Shown: positions 25,377 through 35,286, numbered from the stretch's first letter. The stretch: DNA of 64,000 nt from CAUTYU01 sp963545205 (GCA_963545205.1 CAUUHW010000005.1:1-64000); one strand, 5' to 3'. Numbers and translations: made by a program. Notes: generated from the sequence alone by a model not told the origin.

Positions 25377-27134
25377 TTAATTAGACACGCTATGTCGTCG
25401 TACTGCAGTGCGCAGGCCAAAGACCAGAACAATCAGGACAAGGGCCGGATAGAGCGTGCCGAAATGCAGTCCGAAACCATACTGTAACAGGTAGCCCGCA
25501 GCCCCAGCCCCCAGGATGTAGTAGGTGGCGGGAAGGATGGTCTTCCTGAGGATATCGCCCTCCCTGCCCAGCAGGCCAACAGCGGCCGAGGCCATGATCA
25601 CGTTGTGTACGCAAATCATGTTACCCGCTGCTGCACCCACGCTTTGCACGGTAACGATAACATCGGAATTGAGGCCACTGATGGTGCCCACGTTGTACTG
25701 GAATAGACTGAACATCATATTGCTTAAAGTATTGCTACCCGCGATAAAGGCGCCAAGCGCTCCGATGACCGAGGCCATAACTGGCCAGATGGAACCAAGA
25801 CTGTCGGCAAATGCTTGGGCCAGTAGTTTGGGCATAGCAGGCAAATTGGCAAGTCCGGCCCCGCTGCCGATAAATATCTTGACCATGGGAACAGCTACGA
25901 GCAGGGCTGCCGAAGCCCCGGCCACCACGGAGAATGATGTTCGCGCGGCACAACGCAGTACGCCTAGAGATGAACCGTGGGAAACTATTGCTATCAAGGC
26001 TGCCAAGATGAAGATGGTACCCGGCAGATACCCCAGGGTGAGAGTCGTATTTACATCCGTACCAAAAAGCTTCCCGGAGTGTAAAGTGAACTTGAGCAGC
26101 CAACTCTTGAGGGGCAGGGTATCCATGCGGCTCAAGAAGAGCACAACAGTCATGATGGCGTAGGGCATCCAAGCCCGCAATGGAGACATTCGGCTCTCCG
26201 GCAACATACCCTCGAAGGCGAGGTTGCCCGTCCAGCGTGCATCCCAATCATCGCGCGGGGGAAAATCCCAGCCTCCATCGCGGGGCAGAAACCAGCCTTT
26301 CTTAGCGGCAAAAACTACCAGGATCAGGCCGATCATCCCACCGAGCACATCGGGGAATTCAGGACCAAGCCAATATGCTGTCAATGCGTAAGGCACTGAA
26401 AGGCAAGCCCCGCCGAACAGGGCGAACTTCCAAGCCCGCAATCCCGGCAAAAAAGAACGCTCCTTTCCGAAATAGCGCGTCATCAGAGCGACCATAAATA
26501 AAGGCACGAGTATGGAGATCACCGCGTGAACAGCCGCCACTTGTGCTCCTAAAAAATGAATATACTCCGGCCATGGCATGTTCGGAACGACTTCGGCCAG
26601 CTTGCCCTGTCCCAGACCAACCGAAAGGCCGATGAGGATCGGCGTGCCCACCGCGCCGAAGGATACCGATGCGCTCTGGAAAATCATACAAAGCATGGCT
26701 GCAGCCATGGGTGGAAAGCCGATGCCCAGGAACAGTGGCCCAATGACCGCTCCGGTAGACCCGAAGCCTGCCGCCCCTTCCAAAAACGCACCGAAAAGCC
26801 ATAGAATGATGATCACCTGAATGCGCCGGTCCACTGAAATATCGGTGAAGGAGGAGCGGATGACGCTGAGCGCACCATCTTCTTTGAGCGTATTCAGAAG
26901 CACCAAGGCGCCAAATACGATATAGAGAATGCCGATGGCGGTCATTAGGCCATCGACAGCCTGTGCAGCAATGAGCGCCACAGGCACTTTCCAAATGGAA
27001 AAAGCCGGAATAACCACTGAAATAAGAGCCAGTGGCATGACCCGGCGAGCAGACCACCGCAGACCAACCAGAAACACTGCAATGGCTACAATGGGCAACA
27101 AGGTAATCAATACCAACATCGGTTGCGATACCAT
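25377..27134 (-). CDS. L-lactate permease family transporter
   Basis: 585-residue inner-membrane protein with 12 or more TM segments. LctP family segments: LWLFGAFLEGAAGFGSTGAV, AAMLCMIFQSASVSFGAVGTP, GAFIAGSNTLSNMMFSLFQ and VGAAAGNMICVHNVIMASA. CAAGGAGGAGG precedes the ATG. Family members carry lactate or glycolate by proton symport. The divergent IclR gene and the downstream MBL hydrolase suggest a catabolic module for a carboxylic acid. Confidence 0.92.
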   Translation of the reverse strand: MVSQPMLVLITLLPIVAIAVFLVGLRWSARRVMPLALISVVIPAFSIWKVPVALIAAQAVDGLMTAIGILYIVFGALVLLNTLKEDGALSVIRSSFTDISVDRRIQVIIILWLFGAFLEGAAGFGSTGAVIGPLFLGIGFPPMAAAMLCMIFQSASVSFGAVGTPILIGLSVGLGQGKLAEVVPNMPWPEYIHFLGAQVAAVHAVISILVPLFMVALMTRYFGKERSFLPGLRAWKFALFGGACLSVPYALTAYWLGPEFPDVLGGMIGLILVVFAAKKGWFLPRDGGWDFPPRDDWDARWTGNLAFEGMLPESRMSPLRAWMPYAIMTVVLFLSRMDTLPLKSWLLKFTLHSGKLFGTDVNTTLTLGYLPGTIFILAALIAIVSHGSSLGVLRCAARTSFSVVAGASAALLVAVPMVKIFIGSGAGLANLPAMPKLLAQAFADSLGSIWPVMASVIGALGAFIAGSNTLSNMMFSLFQYNVGTISGLNSDVIVTVQSVGAAAGNMICVHNVIMASAAVGLLGREGDILRKTILPATYYILGAGAAGYLLQYGFGLHFGTLYPALVLIVLVFGLRTAVRRHSVSN

Positions 27135-27179
27135 CTCTACCTCCTCCTTGAATCGGTCACGGGTTCACGAGCCCTCTTA

Positions 27180-27190
27180 CACTATTAGTG
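27180..27190. promoter_or_regulatory. Short palindrome in the permease/IclR divergent region
   Basis: CACTA-T-TAGTG is a perfect 5-bp inverted repeat in an AT-rich stretch between the divergent genes, 46 bases before the permease start. A possible IclR operator; no consensus was compared. Confidence 0.35.
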
Positions 27191-27344
27191 AATTATATTT
27201 AATTTTAATGACCGATATTTGTCAACCCTTTTCCAAATTTTATTTTTTAACTCTGATCGTTGCAGGGAGCATGAAAAGAAGTTATCTGGTTGAATACCTC
27301 GCGCATCCTGTGCGAAAGCCAACCTTCAAAGGAAACAGAAATTC

Positions 27345-28106
27345 ATGGAAAAACAACCGCAGGGCATTCAGTCTGTCGAGCTCGCCTTCGATCTCCTGGA
27401 ATCATTTCTTGCCTTTGGCTCGCCTGTGACCTTAGGTGACGCCGCTGCACGTTTGGGAGTCAGCAAAAGCAAACTACACAAATATCTCACCAGCTTTGGA
27501 CGCCTGAAGGTCGTCAGCCAAGATGAATCTGGGCGCTACACTTTTGGGCCCAAGCTCCTAGAATTGGGCCTGGGGATCTTGGGCCGCATGGACATTGTAA
27601 CTTTCTGCGATCCTGAACTACACCGATTACGAGTGCAAAGTGGCCAAGCTGCGGCCCTGGCCCTATGGACCTCTCAAGGCCCGCTCATCGTACGTTTTCT
27701 GCACAACCCCAAACCCGTGGCCATCGCCATGCGTGTGGGATTCTACGCCCCAGTGGCAATCAGTGCAGCTGGACGCTGCTTCGCAGCATATCTGCCGGAA
27801 CAAGCATACGCCCATCTGCTAGATGCCGAACTTGGTACCGACACTGTAGCGAGGGAACTCTTTTATCAAGAGCTGCGTGAAACCGTCTCTCGGGGATATG
27901 CGCTACGCACAGAGCCTAACAGCAGTATTCCCGGTTCCCAAGCGTTGGCTTGTCCAGTCTTCGACGGTTCTGGAGGGCTTGTCGCCAGCGTCCTGTTGAT
28001 CGGGTTCGAAAACCAGGAAGGAGGACCTTCGCCGCAGGTCATCGAGGTTCTGCGTCATGCAGCGCAAACCCTGTCCTTACGCTTGGGTTGGACCGGCGCA
28101 GCCTGA
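27345..28106 (+). CDS. IclR-family transcriptional regulator
   Basis: 253 residues. An N-terminal winged helix (SVELAFDLLESFLAFGSPVTLGDAAARLGVSKSKLHKYLTS region, residues 8-50) is followed by the IclR effector domain with MRVGFYAPVAISAAGRCFAAYLP and PVFDGSGGLVASVLLIG. Divergent from the permease operon by 210 bases, so most likely its regulator. AAAGGA precedes the ATG. Confidence 0.93.
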   Translation: MEKQPQGIQSVELAFDLLESFLAFGSPVTLGDAAARLGVSKSKLHKYLTSFGRLKVVSQDESGRYTFGPKLLELGLGILGRMDIVTFCDPELHRLRVQSGQAAALALWTSQGPLIVRFLHNPKPVAIAMRVGFYAPVAISAAGRCFAAYLPEQAYAHLLDAELGTDTVARELFYQELRETVSRGYALRTEPNSSIPGSQALACPVFDGSGGLVASVLLIGFENQEGGPSPQVIEVLRHAAQTLSLRLGWTGAA

Positions 28107-28224
28107 CACCCTGCTAATGTTTCAGTCAGCCATGTCGTCTTCACAAAAATTTCCCCCTCATTTGCGTTTCTAACACTGATTCAACTGTGTTGATTATGAA
28201 TCCTATTCCCCAAAAATATCGGTC

Positions 28225-28251
28225 TCTGGATTTGGGCATCCGGAGTTTTTT
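28225..28251 (+). terminator. Terminator after the IclR gene
   Basis: TCTGGAT (28225-28231), loop TTGGGC, ATCCGGA (28238-28244), then GTTTTTT. A 7-bp stem with one G-U pair. Confidence 0.6.
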
Positions 28252-28339
28252 GCGGATTTATTTTTGACATTACCTTCCTGTTTGTCTATCTTTTTATGTT
28301 TAACAGCACTCCTTGCTGTCCCCAAAAAAAGAAGGTAAA

Positions 28340-29605
28340 ATGACAAACCCGATTCAGAAAATAAAAGGCTTTGCCGACTTGTTCGGCTCTGAAAGCGCGA
28401 AATTCACACGCATGGAAACCCTGGCCCGTGACGTGTTTTCCCGCTATGGTTTTCAGGAAGCCCGCATTCCACTGCTTGAAAAAACAGAACTTTTTGCCCG
28501 CTCCATTGGCACAGAAACAGATGTTGTGCAAAAGGAGATGTACACCTTTGACGACCGCAAAGGCCGCTCCCTTACCCTGCGGCCGGAAGCCACGGCCGGT
28601 ATGCTGCGCGCCTATATTGAAAACAAGCTGTACACGTCTGACGCTGTCAGCAAATTTTTTACCTTTGGCCCTATGTTCCGCTACGAAAGACCGCAAAAAG
28701 GACGCATGCGCCAGTTTCACCAACTGGATGTGGAAATTCTGGGTACGCACGCTCCACAGGCTGACGCGGAACTGATTTGCATGCTCTGGAATTTTCTGGA
28801 CGGTCTTGAACTGCAGGGCATTGCCCTTGAAATCAATTCTTTGGGCTGTAAAACCTGCCGCCCTGCTTTTCATGATAACCTGCGCTCCTTTCTGGGAACA
28901 ATCGACCAGACTCGTCTTTGCCCGGACTGTAACAGGCGGGCGCAAACAAACCCTTTGCGGGTGCTTGACTGCAAACAAGCCCAGTGCAAAGAACTGCTGA
29001 CAGACGCGCCGCTTATCACGGACAATCTGTGTCCGCAGTGCGCTGAACATTTTGCCCAAGTGCGAAGAGTCCTTGACCAGGCAAATCTCCCCTACACGCT
29101 CAACCATCTTCTGGTGCGGGGACTTGACTATTATCAACGCACCACGTTTGAATTTGTTTCCGGCCACATTGGTTCCCAGTCAGCCGTGGCCGGCGGCGGA
29201 CGGTATGATGGACTGATAGAAAGTCTCGGCGGGCCGGATATTCCGGGCATTGGCTTTGCCTGCGGCATGGAACGCCTGGCCCTGCTCATGCCCGAACTTC
29301 AATCTTCCGCTCCAGACTTTTATCTGGCGGTACTCACGGAAAACGCCCTTGCCAGGGCACTCCAGATTGGTGAACAACTGCGACAAAACGGCTTGCAGGG
29401 CGAGGTAGCCTTTGAAGCCAAAAGCATAAAAAGCCAGATGCGCCAGGCCAATAAAACAAAAGCCCGCTTTGCTCTGCTGCTGGGCGAAGAAGAGCTTAAT
29501 ACAGATACCATCATTATCAAGGATATGGCTGAAGGAACCCAGCAACAGGTTGCAGTCCATAATCTTTGTACCTGTATCCAGGAACAAAAAATTAACCAGC
29601 AATAA
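28340..29605 (+). CDS. hisS: Histidyl-tRNA synthetase
   Basis: 421-residue class II synthetase. Motif 2 with FTFGPMFRYERPQKGRMRQFHQ, HisRS-specific VRGLDYYQRTTFEFVSG and motif 3 GIGFACGMERLALLM. GAAGG precedes the ATG at 28340, which matches the family start MTNPIQKIKGFADLF; the frame extends nine codons upstream without need. Starts the hisS-aspS-def-fmt-DUF116-rsmB run. Confidence 0.95.
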   Translation: MTNPIQKIKGFADLFGSESAKFTRMETLARDVFSRYGFQEARIPLLEKTELFARSIGTETDVVQKEMYTFDDRKGRSLTLRPEATAGMLRAYIENKLYTSDAVSKFFTFGPMFRYERPQKGRMRQFHQLDVEILGTHAPQADAELICMLWNFLDGLELQGIALEINSLGCKTCRPAFHDNLRSFLGTIDQTRLCPDCNRRAQTNPLRVLDCKQAQCKELLTDAPLITDNLCPQCAEHFAQVRRVLDQANLPYTLNHLLVRGLDYYQRTTFEFVSGHIGSQSAVAGGGRYDGLIESLGGPDIPGIGFACGMERLALLMPELQSSAPDFYLAVLTENALARALQIGEQLRQNGLQGEVAFEAKSIKSQMRQANKTKARFALLLGEEELNTDTIIIKDMAEGTQQQVAVHNLCTCIQEQKINQQ

Positions 29606-29628
29606 CCATACCCACAGACGGAGAAACA

Positions 29629-31431
29629 ATGAATCAACCAAGCAGACCGCTTCCAGAAGAACTGGAAAGCTGGAAAAGAACCCACACCTGCAATGAACTG
29701 AATGCCACCCATCTGGGAGAGGAAGTCTGCCTGATGGGTTGGGTGCAGTACCGCCGCGACCACGGCGGCATCATTTTTATTGACCTGCGCGACCGCGAAG
29801 GTCTGACCCAGGTTGTTTTTTATCCTGAAATCGCGCCCCAGGCCCATGCCAAGGCGCATGTGCTGCGCACTGAGTTTGTCCTGGCCATCCGTGGACGAGT
29901 GGAAAAACGCCCTGCGGATATGGTCAACGAAAAAATGCGCACCGGTGAAATTGAAATCCAGATTACGGATTTCAAAATCCTTAACCACGCCGAGACCCCG
30001 CCTTTTATGATTGAAGACCGAATGGATATTTCAGAAAACCTGCGCCTCAAATACCGCTATCTTGACCTGCGCCGTCCATCTGTGGCTTCAAACCTGATTT
30101 TGCGCAGCAAGATTACCGCCTCGGTGCGCCGCTATCTGGAACAGCTTGGTTTTCTTGAGATTGAAACCCCGATGCTCACCCGCAGCACCCCGGAAGGCGC
30201 GCGTGATTTTCTTGTTCCCAGCCGTGTCAACCAGGGTGAATTTTACGCCCTGCCCCAGTCGCCGCAGCTGTTCAAACAGCTGCTGATGTGCGGCGGGCTT
30301 GACCGCTATTTCCAGATTGTCAAATGCTTTCGGGACGAAGACCTGCGCGCTGACCGTCAGCCAGAGTTCACCCAGATTGATATTGAAATGTCCTTTGTCG
30401 AGGAAGAGGCAGTCATGAACATGGCTGAAGAAATGGTGCGCAGGCTGTTTCAGGAAACGCTCCAATGCGAGTTGCCGGCCAGTTTTCAGCGCATGACCTA
30501 CGACCAGGCCATGGCCTCTTACGGCCTGGACAAACCGGACATCCGTTTTGACCTTTTGCTGCACGATGTGACCGACATTGTACGCGGCTCTGAATTCAAG
30601 TTGTTTGCCAATGCCGAGCTGGTCAAGGCCCTCAAGGTGGACGGCGGCGCGAGCCTGTCCCGCAAGGCCATTGATGACCTGACGACCTTTGTTCGGGTGT
30701 ACGGCGCGCAGGGTCTGGCCTGGATTAAAATCAAGGAAAATGAATGGCAATCACCCATTGCCAAATTTCTCAGTCAGAAAGAACGGGACGGCCTGCAAAA
30801 GCGTCTTGGCCTTCAAACAGAAGACATTGTCTTTTTTCAGGCCGGGCCGACAGATATGGTCAATACCGCTCTTGGGTATCTGCGCCTTGAACTGGGCAGG
30901 ATATTTCATCTTATTCCTGAAGACCAGTTTTTACCGGTCTGGATTACAGACTTTCCCCTGCTTGAATGGGACGAGGAAGGTAAACGCTGGGCAGCCAAAC
31001 ACCACCCGTTTACCTCTGTTCTGCCCCAACACCTGCAGCTCCTGAATGAAAATCCGGGGCAGGCCAAGGCCAGAGCCTACGATTTGGTATTAAACGGGAA
31101 TGAAATCGGTGGCGGGTCCATTCGTATCCACAGCCCGGAAACGCAGCAACTTATGTTCAATGCCCTTGGCATTGGCGAGGAAGAAGCAAAAGAAAAATTC
31201 GGCTTTTTACTGGACGCGCTTAAATTCGGCGCCCCGCCCCACGGCGGCATTGCCTTTGGTCTGGACAGGCTGGTGATGCTCATGGCAAAGGCCCGCTCCA
31301 TTCGTGACGTCATTGCCTTTCCAAAGACGCAAAAGGCCACCTGTTTGATGACCGAAGCTCCGGCACGGGTCAGTTCCACGCAGTTGCGCGAACTGGGCAT
31401 CAGGTTACGTGAAAAAACTGAAGGCAGCTGA
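29629..31431 (+). CDS. aspS: Aspartyl-tRNA synthetase (bacterial type)
   Basis: 600 residues, the long bacterial form with OB-fold anticodon domain (MGWVQYRRDHGGIIFIDLRD), class II core (FRDEDLRADRQPEFTQID), a GAD insertion domain (about 290-420) and GGGSIRIHSPETQQ plus GIAFGLDRLVML at the end. It follows hisS after 23 bases, with GGAG before the ATG. Discriminating or non-discriminating type cannot be told by eye. Confidence 0.96.
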   Translation: MNQPSRPLPEELESWKRTHTCNELNATHLGEEVCLMGWVQYRRDHGGIIFIDLRDREGLTQVVFYPEIAPQAHAKAHVLRTEFVLAIRGRVEKRPADMVNEKMRTGEIEIQITDFKILNHAETPPFMIEDRMDISENLRLKYRYLDLRRPSVASNLILRSKITASVRRYLEQLGFLEIETPMLTRSTPEGARDFLVPSRVNQGEFYALPQSPQLFKQLLMCGGLDRYFQIVKCFRDEDLRADRQPEFTQIDIEMSFVEEEAVMNMAEEMVRRLFQETLQCELPASFQRMTYDQAMASYGLDKPDIRFDLLLHDVTDIVRGSEFKLFANAELVKALKVDGGASLSRKAIDDLTTFVRVYGAQGLAWIKIKENEWQSPIAKFLSQKERDGLQKRLGLQTEDIVFFQAGPTDMVNTALGYLRLELGRIFHLIPEDQFLPVWITDFPLLEWDEEGKRWAAKHHPFTSVLPQHLQLLNENPGQAKARAYDLVLNGNEIGGGSIRIHSPETQQLMFNALGIGEEEAKEKFGFLLDALKFGAPPHGGIAFGLDRLVMLMAKARSIRDVIAFPKTQKATCLMTEAPARVSSTQLRELGIRLREKTEGS

Positions 31432-31943
31432 TGGCAAGACAGATTCTGACCTATCCCAATCCTGTTCTGGCCCGGAAAAGTGTTCCGGTTGAAAAAATCA
31501 CCGATGAAATCAGGCAGCTGGCAAAAGAAATGGCAGAACTGATGTACACGCATAACGGTATTGGTCTGGCCGCGCCGCAGGCCGGAGAAAATATCCGGCT
31601 GATAACCATTGACCTGAGCGGCCCGGAAAAACAGGAAGATTTGCGAGTGTTTGTCAATCCTGAAATTCTGACCTGTGAAGGTGACGTGGAATCTGAAGAA
31701 GGCTGCCTGAGCGTTCCTGGTTACCGCAGCCAGGTCAAACGAGCAGAAAAAATCAGATTCAGGGCCCTTGACCTTGACGGACAGCGTATTGAGGAAGATG
31801 CCGATGATTTACTGGCAATCTGCCTGCAACACGAGATAGACCATCTGGACGGCGTACTGTTTATCGACCATATCAGCCGCCTGAAACGCAGTTTGTATGA
31901 AAAAAAACTGAAAAAATGGCAAAAGGCAAAAAAATCCGCATAG
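31431..31943 (+). CDS. def: Peptide deformylase
   Basis: 170 residues. Removes formyl groups from new protein N-termini. Metal-site motifs GIGLAAPQAG, EEGCLSVPG and QHEIDHLDGVLFID are all present. Its ATG overlaps the aspS stop by one base. Confidence 0.96.
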   Translation: MARQILTYPNPVLARKSVPVEKITDEIRQLAKEMAELMYTHNGIGLAAPQAGENIRLITIDLSGPEKQEDLRVFVNPEILTCEGDVESEEGCLSVPGYRSQVKRAEKIRFRALDLDGQRIEEDADDLLAICLQHEIDHLDGVLFIDHISRLKRSLYEKKLKKWQKAKKSA

Positions 31944-32878
31944 TCTTCATGGGCACGCCCGGCTTTGCCGCTGTAATCCTTGACCGGCTCACAATCTGGC
32001 CGCGGGGAGAAATTGTGTGTTGCTACACCCAGCCAGACCGTCCAAGCGGCCGCGGCCAGAAAACACGGGAGTCCGAAGTCAGGCAGATGGCACGCAGGCA
32101 CGGTCTGAGCGTGCGCCAGCCACTCAATTTCAAAGACAAAGAGGAAGTCAATGCCCTGCGGGAGCTTCAACCCGACGTGCTGCTTGTGGCGGCCTACGGC
32201 CTGATTTTACCACAGACTGTGCTTGATATTCCCACTTTTGGGGCCATCAATGTCCATGCCTCACTTTTGCCGCTGTACCGGGGAGCAGCCCCGATTCAAC
32301 GCGCCATACAAAATGGGGACAAGGTTACGGGTATCAGTATTATGCAGATGGAAAAAGGGCTTGATACCGGGCCGGTTCTGTTGCAGCGGTCTTTGGCTAT
32401 TGCCCCGAACGAACACGCCGCTACTATCCACGACCAGCTGGCCGAGCTTGGCGGACGTCTGCTGCTTGAAACTCTGGATATGCTCATTACGGGAGACCTG
32501 CATCCACAACCGCAGGACAGCGAGCGCGCCACCTATGCTGCCAAGCTGGAAAAAGGCGAGGGGAGAATAGACTGGAACCTGCCTGCCCTTACCCTGCACA
32601 ACAAAATCAGGGCCTTTTATCCCTTTCCCGGAACCTGGTTTATATGGGAAACGCCCGGCGGCAAAGAACTGCGCCTGCACCTTGTCCCGGGCCGGATTGG
32701 CCGCCGCAGGCCGCCTGATTGCGCGCCCGGAACAATCAGCCTGGAAAATAATATGCTGGCCATTGCCTGCCACGATTTTTTCTATCTGCTGCCCCAAATC
32801 AAACCCGCTGGCAAAGGCTTGCAGACAGCCAAAGCCTTTTACTGCGGCTACCTGTCGCAGACAGGTGGAGCATCGTGA
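31916..32878 (+). CDS. fmt: Methionyl-tRNA formyltransferase
   Basis: 320 residues. Formylates initiator Met-tRNA; the functional partner of def next door. Motifs IRIVFMGTPGFA, AYGLILPQTVLD, INVHASLLPLYRGAAPIQRAI and MEKGLDTGPVL are canonical, and the C-terminal OB-like domain is complete. The start overlaps the def end by 28 bases in another frame. Confidence 0.95.
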   Translation: MAKGKKIRIVFMGTPGFAAVILDRLTIWPRGEIVCCYTQPDRPSGRGQKTRESEVRQMARRHGLSVRQPLNFKDKEEVNALRELQPDVLLVAAYGLILPQTVLDIPTFGAINVHASLLPLYRGAAPIQRAIQNGDKVTGISIMQMEKGLDTGPVLLQRSLAIAPNEHAATIHDQLAELGGRLLLETLDMLITGDLHPQPQDSERATYAAKLEKGEGRIDWNLPALTLHNKIRAFYPFPGTWFIWETPGGKELRLHLVPGRIGRRRPPDCAPGTISLENNMLAIACHDFFYLLPQIKPAGKGLQTAKAFYCGYLSQTGGAS

Positions 32879-33681
32879 AACTAGATGAACCGCATTCAAC
32901 CACTGCCAACACCCGCCTGTTTCTGACCCTTATTGCCGCCACATCCCTTGCCCTTGTCGCGCTTCTGGTCCTGCTCTGGGCTGTTCCGGTCATTGGTCTG
33001 AGCAACATGCCCCCGGCCGTCACCTGGCTGAACGCAGCCTTTTTTTTCAGCCTTATCTGCGCAACACTGTGGCTGGCGATATCACTCATTTTGGCGGTTG
33101 TTCTTAAAAAGCCTGTTCTTTTTTCTAACAGGGTGCGAGGCATCAGTATCAAGCTCTTTTTACCGCTTATGATTTTTTCAGGCCGGTTTGCCGGTTTTTC
33201 CAGGGAGCAGGTACGCTCTTCCTTTATCCGCGTCAATAATGAACTGACCTTAAACGCAAACCACTGCCACGCACCCGAAAAAATTCTCATGCTCATGCCC
33301 CATTGCCTGCAAAACAGCAGGTGTAGATACCGCCTGACCTATGATGTCAATAACTGCAAACGCTGCGGCAAATGTTCCATTGCCGGACTGCTTGCCCTGT
33401 GCGACAAATATCAGGTGCGCTTGGTCATTGCCACTGGCGGCACCATTGCCCGTAAGATTATTAAAGAAAGCCGCCCGAAAATGATTATCGCAGTTGCCTG
33501 TGAACGCGACCTGGCCAGTGGTATTCAGGACGCTTACCCAGTGCCGGTATTTGGCATTCTCAACCAGCGCCCTTTTGGCCCGTGCATTGATACCACGCTC
33601 TCACTCCCGCAGGTGGAATGGGCCTTGCGCCGTTTTTTGCAACCGGACTGCAACGATGAAGAAAAAACAGCCCGTTCATAA
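32875..33681 (+). CDS. DUF116 membrane protein
   Basis: 268 residues. Two N-terminal TM segments (about 16-39 and 50-72), a basic linker, then the DUF116 domain with CLQNSRCRYR, NCKRCGKC, IATGGTIARKII and VACERDLASGI. The Cys pattern suggests metal binding. GTG start overlapping the fmt stop (GTGA), with GGAG upstream. The family often sits with fmt/def in anaerobes; function is unknown. Confidence 0.85.
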   Translation: MKLDEPHSTTANTRLFLTLIAATSLALVALLVLLWAVPVIGLSNMPPAVTWLNAAFFFSLICATLWLAISLILAVVLKKPVLFSNRVRGISIKLFLPLMIFSGRFAGFSREQVRSSFIRVNNELTLNANHCHAPEKILMLMPHCLQNSRCRYRLTYDVNNCKRCGKCSIAGLLALCDKYQVRLVIATGGTIARKIIKESRPKMIIAVACERDLASGIQDAYPVPVFGILNQRPFGPCIDTTLSLPQVEWALRRFLQPDCNDEEKTARS

Positions 33682-34891
33682 CCCGCGCCAGACAGCCTTT
33701 AAGGTGACAATGGCAACCCTGCACGAAAATCAGGACGTGCAGGCTGCGCTCAATACGGCCCTTGAAAAAAACGCAGGCGAGGAACAAGAAAAAAAACTCA
33801 TAACCGAACTGGTGTATGGCTATTTGCGTTACAAGGGACGGATTGATTTTTTACTTGGCCTGTTTTTGAAACAGCCCCAAAAACTGCCGCCGGGGCTTTT
33901 TATCCTGCTTGGGCTTGCGGCCTACGAAATCCTGTTTTTGCGTATTCCACACCATGCCAGCGTGAGCGAGGCTGTCAAACAAACCAAAAGATTCTTTGGC
34001 CCCAAACTAGCCCATCTGACAAATGCGGTACTGCGCCGAGTGTGTGATTTGCCTGCCCGTGGCGAAAAAAAGGAACTCTATATTCAGGACAGTCCTGAGG
34101 AAACGGTCTTTTTTTCCCGCTACTTTTCCTGTCCGCTGTGGATTGTTAAATATCTGGGCTGCAATTTTTCCGCTCCGCAGGTAGAAATGTTTTTATCCGC
34201 CTTTTTACAACAGCCACCAACAGGAATCCGTATCCACGCGCAAAAATGTCCCCAACACGACCCGCAGGCTTTTGCAACGCTTGCCAGCCAAATCCAAGCC
34301 GAAGAGCAGGGGCTTGTTTCCAGGCAAAGTCTGGCTGTGCAGGGAACCATCAACCATCTTGAGCCGCGCAGTTGGCCGCAACCCATCTGGGATGCCTGCG
34401 CCGGAAGAGGCGGGAAAAGTTTTTTTCTGGCTGAACAGCAAATGCAGGTACTGGCTTCAGACAGGAATAAAAAACGGCTGTACGGGCTCAAGGCGGAACA
34501 GCAGCGCTTGGGGCTTTATTTTCCCGTGTTTTTGGCGGACGCGGGCATGCCGTGCCTGAAAAATGCGCCCGCCACCATTTTACTGGACGTACCGTGCAGC
34601 GGGCTTGGAGTGTTAAGCCGCAGACCGGACACTAAATGGAAACGAAAAAAAACAGATTTGGCCGGCCTGCAAGCCATTCAGGGCCGTCTGTTACAGGCAA
34701 GCGCCAATCTGCTGCCAAAAGGCGGTAACCTGATTTACATGACCTGCACCTTGGGGCGGGAAGAAAATTCAGGGCAAATTGAGGCCCTGCTGCGCCAAAA
34801 ACCTTTTTTGCGTCTTGCGGACGAATACCAGACTCCGCCCACCTCAGACCTGTATGAATTTTTCTATGCAGCGAGATTGCATCGGATGTAG
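33656..34891 (+). CDS. rsmB: 16S rRNA m5C methyltransferase-type protein (RsmB/Sun family)
   Basis: 411 residues from the ATG at 33656, which overlaps the DUF116 gene by 26 bases; the frame is open further upstream inside it. The N-terminal NusB-like helical domain is followed by a SAM-binding core with IWDACAGRGGKSFFLAEQ, LLDVPCSGLGVLSRRPD (catalytic PCS) and NLIYMTCTLGREENS (TC motif). Methylates C967 of 16S rRNA in characterised homologues. Last core gene of the translation run. Confidence 0.92.
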   Translation: MKKKQPVHNPRQTAFKVTMATLHENQDVQAALNTALEKNAGEEQEKKLITELVYGYLRYKGRIDFLLGLFLKQPQKLPPGLFILLGLAAYEILFLRIPHHASVSEAVKQTKRFFGPKLAHLTNAVLRRVCDLPARGEKKELYIQDSPEETVFFSRYFSCPLWIVKYLGCNFSAPQVEMFLSAFLQQPPTGIRIHAQKCPQHDPQAFATLASQIQAEEQGLVSRQSLAVQGTINHLEPRSWPQPIWDACAGRGGKSFFLAEQQMQVLASDRNKKRLYGLKAEQQRLGLYFPVFLADAGMPCLKNAPATILLDVPCSGLGVLSRRPDTKWKRKKTDLAGLQAIQGRLLQASANLLPKGGNLIYMTCTLGREENSGQIEALLRQKPFLRLADEYQTPPTSDLYEFFYAARLHRM

Positions 34892-34896
34892 CGCAG

Positions 34897-35055
34897 ATGA
34901 CGAAAAAGATATCCATTGGGGCACCCGTGTTGCCAAGCCCATATCACTCTATCGACAGAAAAGTCGACAGCATTCTGCTTACAGCCTACAATGTTGTGTA
35001 TGAATATAAAAAAAGCGGCCACAGAATTTATAAAAAGCTGCAAAGAGAACCTTGA
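34897..35055 (+). CDS. Possible 52-residue basic protein downstream of rsmB
   Basis: Starts five bases after the rsmB stop and reads MTKKISIGAPVLPSPYHS..., ending KKLQREP. The C-terminal half is Tyr/Lys-rich (DSILLTAYNVVYEYKK). The close spacing suggests coupling to rsmB, but no good ribosome-binding site is visible and no family is recognised. Confidence 0.35.
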   Translation: MTKKISIGAPVLPSPYHSIDRKVDSILLTAYNVVYEYKKSGHRIYKKLQREP

Positions 35056-35202
35056 TTTTTAGGAAAATATATTTTCAATAGTCGGCTCTACATGCCTGGT
35101 AGTTGCATTTATTGAAATAGACAAATTGAGAAGTATGTTTACATTTTTAAATGCTCTTGTGTTTATATTCAGTTTTTTTATCAGAATAAAAAGGAGTAAA
35201 AA

Positions 35203-35286
35203 ATGATTACTGGATTTTTTATTTTCTTGTCTTGTGTTTTATGGGCTTTACTCTTTATCTTGCATTTTCAAAAGATTGATTCCTGA
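35203..35286 (+). CDS. Possible 27-residue single-TM micro-protein
   Basis: AAGGAGTAAAAA precedes an ATG. The product begins MITGFFIFLSCVLWALLFIL and ends HFQKIDS: one hydrophobic helix with a short charged tail. Size and signal strength resemble small membrane subunits or regulators. It stands alone between rsmB and a convergent DMT exporter, so no partner is suggested. Confidence 0.4.
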   Translation: MITGFFIFLSCVLWALLFILHFQKIDS

